This document shows positions 61,416 through 64,000 of a stretch of DNA of 64,000 bases, piece by piece. Each line of letters opens with the position of its first letter. Positions within the stretch are counted from its first letter, which is position 1. The translations under genes and the position numbers were made by a program. The notes below the pieces were generated by a model. It saw only the letters and a list, made by a program, of their open reading frames with translations. It was not told the DNA's origin and ran no database searches. Origin of the DNA: a virus; IMG/VR virus record IMGVR_UViG_3300046753_000522, positions 1 through 64,000 of that record; one strand, given 5' to 3'.

Positions 61416-62894
61416 TTAAAACTTCTTATCCAGTACGTCGGGGTCTTTCTCTGATACCTGCGGACCTTCTCTTTCCAGTGCCTTCAGGATATCATCGGGT
61501 GAAAGGGCAGGGTCATTTAGCGGATCTGCATATAAACTCTGTTTATTGAAGTTGTTATATGCATAATCTCGAACGTCAAACCCTGGATCATCCTGTGAGG
61601 CATCTACGTCCATATGACCGAGTGCCTGACCTCCTGGGAATTGATCAAAGAAAGTCTTGAATACACAGTACAGGGTGCTGTACTGGGTAGAAGTAATTCC
61701 TCTCGCGCCAGACACTTCGTACAAATCTTCGGTGCCCGAGGCAACGTTCACGCCACCAACCAAGCACACACCAATAGAGTATGCGTTATGGTTGTTTGGT
61801 GGACAATGCGATCCTACTGAATTAACGGGAACACCTCTCTGTATCGAACCATCTCTCATAATAATTATGTGGTATGCGTTATCACCACTACCAGTCAGAT
61901 CTGTCAGGTTTTCTGCTGTCAGGTTTGCGTTAGTATATGTATCAGAATAATGAACAATGATTTCGCTGACGTCTCTTGTGATTGACGACATCTCTGATTC
62001 TAACTCTTCCAGCGAACTAATGTTATTGTCACCAAGTCCTGCTTGCAAACTACCGATACCGATCTCGTAGGGAGGAGGCATAGGAAGGTCATCGCTGGCA
62101 CCAACCGTACCAGCGAGGGTGGGAAGGTAGGATCCAAAAGTATTTGCCAAACTGTTTGTTGACACCACTGCGCCTGTCTGGGACTTAACTAATTCTGCGG
62201 CGACCGCATTTCTAAAACTCTGCGGAAGATTCTCAACAGGGATAGTGTCGGGGATGGGAGCACCACTCGGTGATGTCGTGCTCGTAAACTGACGAACTAC
62301 AGCAGCAGGTATTGCATCGGTGTTCAACGATCCGTTGCCACCCAAAAGGTCTGTCACTGCACTGGTAAGTTCGTTGTCAAAGCGAATTTGATTACCTTGA
62401 CCATCCAATATGCCCTGGACCGACTGATTCAATATCTTTCTCGTTTGGTTTGTTGCGTCCGCGACCATACCCTGCATAAATCCGTTGAAACCGAAGTTAT
62501 CGAGAACCTCGTCTACCTTGCCCGACTTCTCAAGAAGGTCAACGTTGTAACGACTTATCGCGGCATTCAGAGAACGAGAAACAACAAAGTCGATATCGGT
62601 TTCTACACCAAAGTTATTAAACACACCGTTAGACCTCAACGCATTCGTGAGGGTAGATCTAGTCATTCCAGGAGTTTGCGAGAGCAGAATGTCTGCTGCT
62701 CCCGTGTATGCCTCGTCAGGTATCTCACCGTTTGGTCCAATGCGATCTTGCATATCCGAGATGTAGTTGGTCAGGTTCGTCCTTGTTACGGGATCAAGGT
62801 TGCCATTAGAGAACTGATCAACGCCTGCCTTCGTGCCAGTCTTGATACTCTGAGCAATTATCTCGTTGAGATATGATTGATCTGGGATACTCAC
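61416..62894 (-). CDS. Virion-associated N-acetylmuramoyl-L-alanine amidase
   Basis: The protein has 492 residues. Residues 1-~300 are of unknown fold, helical with a Pro-rich linker near 210-225 and 270-276. Residues ~305-450 are an Amidase_2 (AmpD/T7 lysozyme/PGRP-like) domain. Predicted zinc ligands are His315 (IIVHYSDT), His427 (GHMDVDASQ) and Asp436 (DDPGFD), matching AmpD rather than the Cys of T7 lysozyme. YH at 341-342 and GSHC at 361-364 are family positions. It should cut the bond between the sugar chain and peptide stem of peptidoglycan. The start is GTG at 62894, overlapping the upstream stop. Being fused to a long N-terminal region and placed next to the hub gene, it is probably a baseplate enzyme for infection rather than an endolysin. 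Confidence 0.88.
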   Translation of the reverse strand: MSIPDQSYLNEIIAQSIKTGTKAGVDQFSNGNLDPVTRTNLTNYISDMQDRIGPNGEIPDEAYTGAADILLSQTPGMTRSTLTNALRSNGVFNNFGVETDIDFVVSRSLNAAISRYNVDLLEKSGKVDEVLDNFGFNGFMQGMVADATNQTRKILNQSVQGILDGQGNQIRFDNELTSAVTDLLGGNGSLNTDAIPAAVVRQFTSTTSPSGAPIPDTIPVENLPQSFRNAVAAELVKSQTGAVVSTNSLANTFGSYLPTLAGTVGASDDLPMPPPYEIGIGSLQAGLGDNNISSLEELESEMSSITRDVSEIIVHYSDTYTNANLTAENLTDLTGSGDNAYHIIIMRDGSIQRGVPVNSVGSHCPPNNHNAYSIGVCLVGGVNVASGTEDLYEVSGARGITSTQYSTLYCVFKTFFDQFPGGQALGHMDVDASQDDPGFDVRDYAYNNFNKQSLYADPLNDPALSPDDILKALEREGPQVSEKDPDVLDKKF

Positions 62895-64000
62895 GTGCCT
62901 TCACCATATGGAACATTGTTCGGATTAAATCCTCGCTGTGCTCTCTCTTCGACCGGAACTTCGTTCGGCGGGAAGGTGCTTGGGTCAGTGACGTCAACAC
63001 CCGTCCTGTAGAAGTAAGCACGAGCATACTCGACGCTGTTCTTACCGCCCGAACCAGAGGGCACTTCGTTGATCGGAGACAAGAAGTCGAGTATCGCCTT
63101 CTTACCGCCCTTGACGAATCTGTGTCCTGGAATTGGCGGGTATGTCCCAACCTCTTCAATGATCTCGGGGATTTTGCCATCGTACATACCATTCTTATAC
63201 TCGTCGACATATCGGTCGAGCATATCATTTATCGCTTCTGGAGAAGAGGCACAGAAAATTCTATAAGGAAAATGATTACGCTCGTTGCCGATATGATAGA
63301 TGGCATCATCATTATCTGCATCTGATGCCTCGCCGTTTTTCTCCTTTACGATATCACTGCCTGTATGATACGTGATGGTCTCCATCATCCAGCAATCTGG
63401 TTCGGAGTACGCTGCGGTCGTACCGCCCTTTGGTGTATCAGTTCCCTGTAGAATATCTTGGTCTACGTCAGGTGTGTCATGCCACAAGTAACCGTGCTCC
63501 CAACCCTGATCACCCCAGTCAGGTGCAGGACCGAGTCGTTTGGCAGGTCTGTCCTTTGTGGGTTCAGGTTCATACCAGAACACGGGAGGAGGATCGTTCT
63601 TTGTTCTTTGGAATATATGCTTCTGCGTTCCACTGTAGTTTGTCTGGTGAAACTCATCATCATAGATGTGATCACCCGCCTCACCGTATCCGTCTTTGCT
63701 CTGCTCTGGCCAATACAACGGGAGTTCCATCTCGCCATGTACATATAAAATACCTGTGCCGTATGTCAGGTGGTCAATGTCAGGAACTTCTTCCGTCAGG
63801 GAGACCCAACCGTCAGCACGGTCAAAGTGATTGGGGCGATTATCGTTGTATGGTTTACCTAAAGAATTGAGATTACCAAACCTCTCGAAATCCCTTACAG
63901 CATATCGTCCGACATTTGAAAGGTTGTTGACAAACCACTTGCGTATTCGATCAGCATGATGCGCCTCAAGATCCCGTAGATTGATTCTATCAAACAGGTT
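62891..64000 (-). CDS. Baseplate-region protein, 5' end beyond the window
   Basis: The reading frame is open to the window edge, giving at least 369 residues. An ATG at 63730 exists, but the frame continues upstream with coding-like sequence (for example WFVNNLSNVGRYAVRDFERF). The visible part has no repeats. It contains acidic and aromatic segments (ELPLYWPEQSKDGYGEAGDH) and a globular C-terminal half (VKEKNGEASDADNDDAIYHI, then FPYRIFCASSPEAINDMLDR). I do not recognise a T4 gene product with certainty. Its place upstream of the amidase and hub suggests a baseplate hub or central component. Confidence 0.75.
   Translation of the reverse strand, partial: NLFDRINLRDLEAHHADRIRKWFVNNLSNVGRYAVRDFERFGNLNSLGKPYNDNRPNHFDRADGWVSLTEEVPDIDHLTYGTGILYVHGEMELPLYWPEQSKDGYGEAGDHIYDDEFHQTNYSGTQKHIFQRTKNDPPPVFWYEPEPTKDRPAKRLGPAPDWGDQGWEHGYLWHDTPDVDQDILQGTDTPKGGTTAAYSEPDCWMMETITYHTGSDIVKEKNGEASDADNDDAIYHIGNERNHFPYRIFCASSPEAINDMLDRYVDEYKNGMYDGKIPEIIEEVGTYPPIPGHRFVKGGKKAILDFLSPINEVPSGSGGKNSVEYARAYFYRTGVDVTDPSTFPPNEVPVEERAQRGFNPNNVPYGEGT

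Noticed and set aside
62891-63730. A complete 279-residue gene starting at 63730
   Set aside because: The same frame is open without a stop to position 64000 and reads as plausible protein, so the gene continues beyond the window.

Overview
The window is about 64 kb of the virion-structure region of a T4-like myovirus (Caudoviricetes, contractile tail). Every convincing gene lies on the minus strand, so transcription runs from high to low coordinates. Genes are packed tightly, often with overlapping stop and start codons. Recognisable T4 homologues appear in near-T4 order: gp5-like hub, gp25, gp6, a gp7-position protein, gp8, then gp13, gp14, gp15, gp16, gp17, gp18, gp19, gp20, prohead core proteins, gp21, gp22 and gp23. 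The style of the accessory proteins (repeats built on 'EGSNLYYTDARVD', 'LQASIDSEHAWNVAEH' and 'GNITLDADG', and a DUF4815-like protein) resembles environmental, mostly marine, T4-like phages such as the cyanophage group. Base composition looks intermediate by eye. I cannot name the host. No tRNA, CRISPR array, integrase, reverse transcriptase or host-type metabolic gene was seen.

Layout in transcription order. (1) 64000-56435 is the baseplate: a partial gene, an amidase, the gp5-like hub/needle, gp25, gp6. (2) 56435-46720 is the outer baseplate: the gp7-position protein, a fibre-like protein, gp8 and a 1908-residue DUF4815-like protein. (3) 46720-27633 is an adhesion and decoration island. It holds two paralogous proteins with aromatic/Gly/Arg repeats, a coiled-coil protein, a glycosyltransferase, a putative 2-oxoglutarate/Fe(II) oxygenase, a 2884-residue protein with about 95 short repeats, and small structural proteins. 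(4) 27626-24744 is the neck (gp13, gp14, gp15). (5) 24720-9927 is a second fibre island that separates gp15 from gp16, which are adjacent in T4. It includes a 1773-residue fibre with an S74 chaperone and two paralogous beta-propeller proteins. (6) 9922-138 is packaging, tail and head: gp16 and gp17 terminase, gp18 sheath, gp19 tube, gp20 portal, core proteins, gp21 protease, gp22 scaffold, gp23 capsid. It closes with a strong intrinsic terminator at 29-58.

Eight exact copies of the T4 late-promoter core TATAAATA occur on the minus strand, mostly in short gaps just before genes, which points to T4-type late transcription. The most unusual content is a set of five predicted seven-bladed beta-propellers spread over four fibre proteins, one apparently inserted whole into a loop of an FN3-like domain. 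Also unusual are the two protein-modifying enzymes placed between the repetitive fibre genes.
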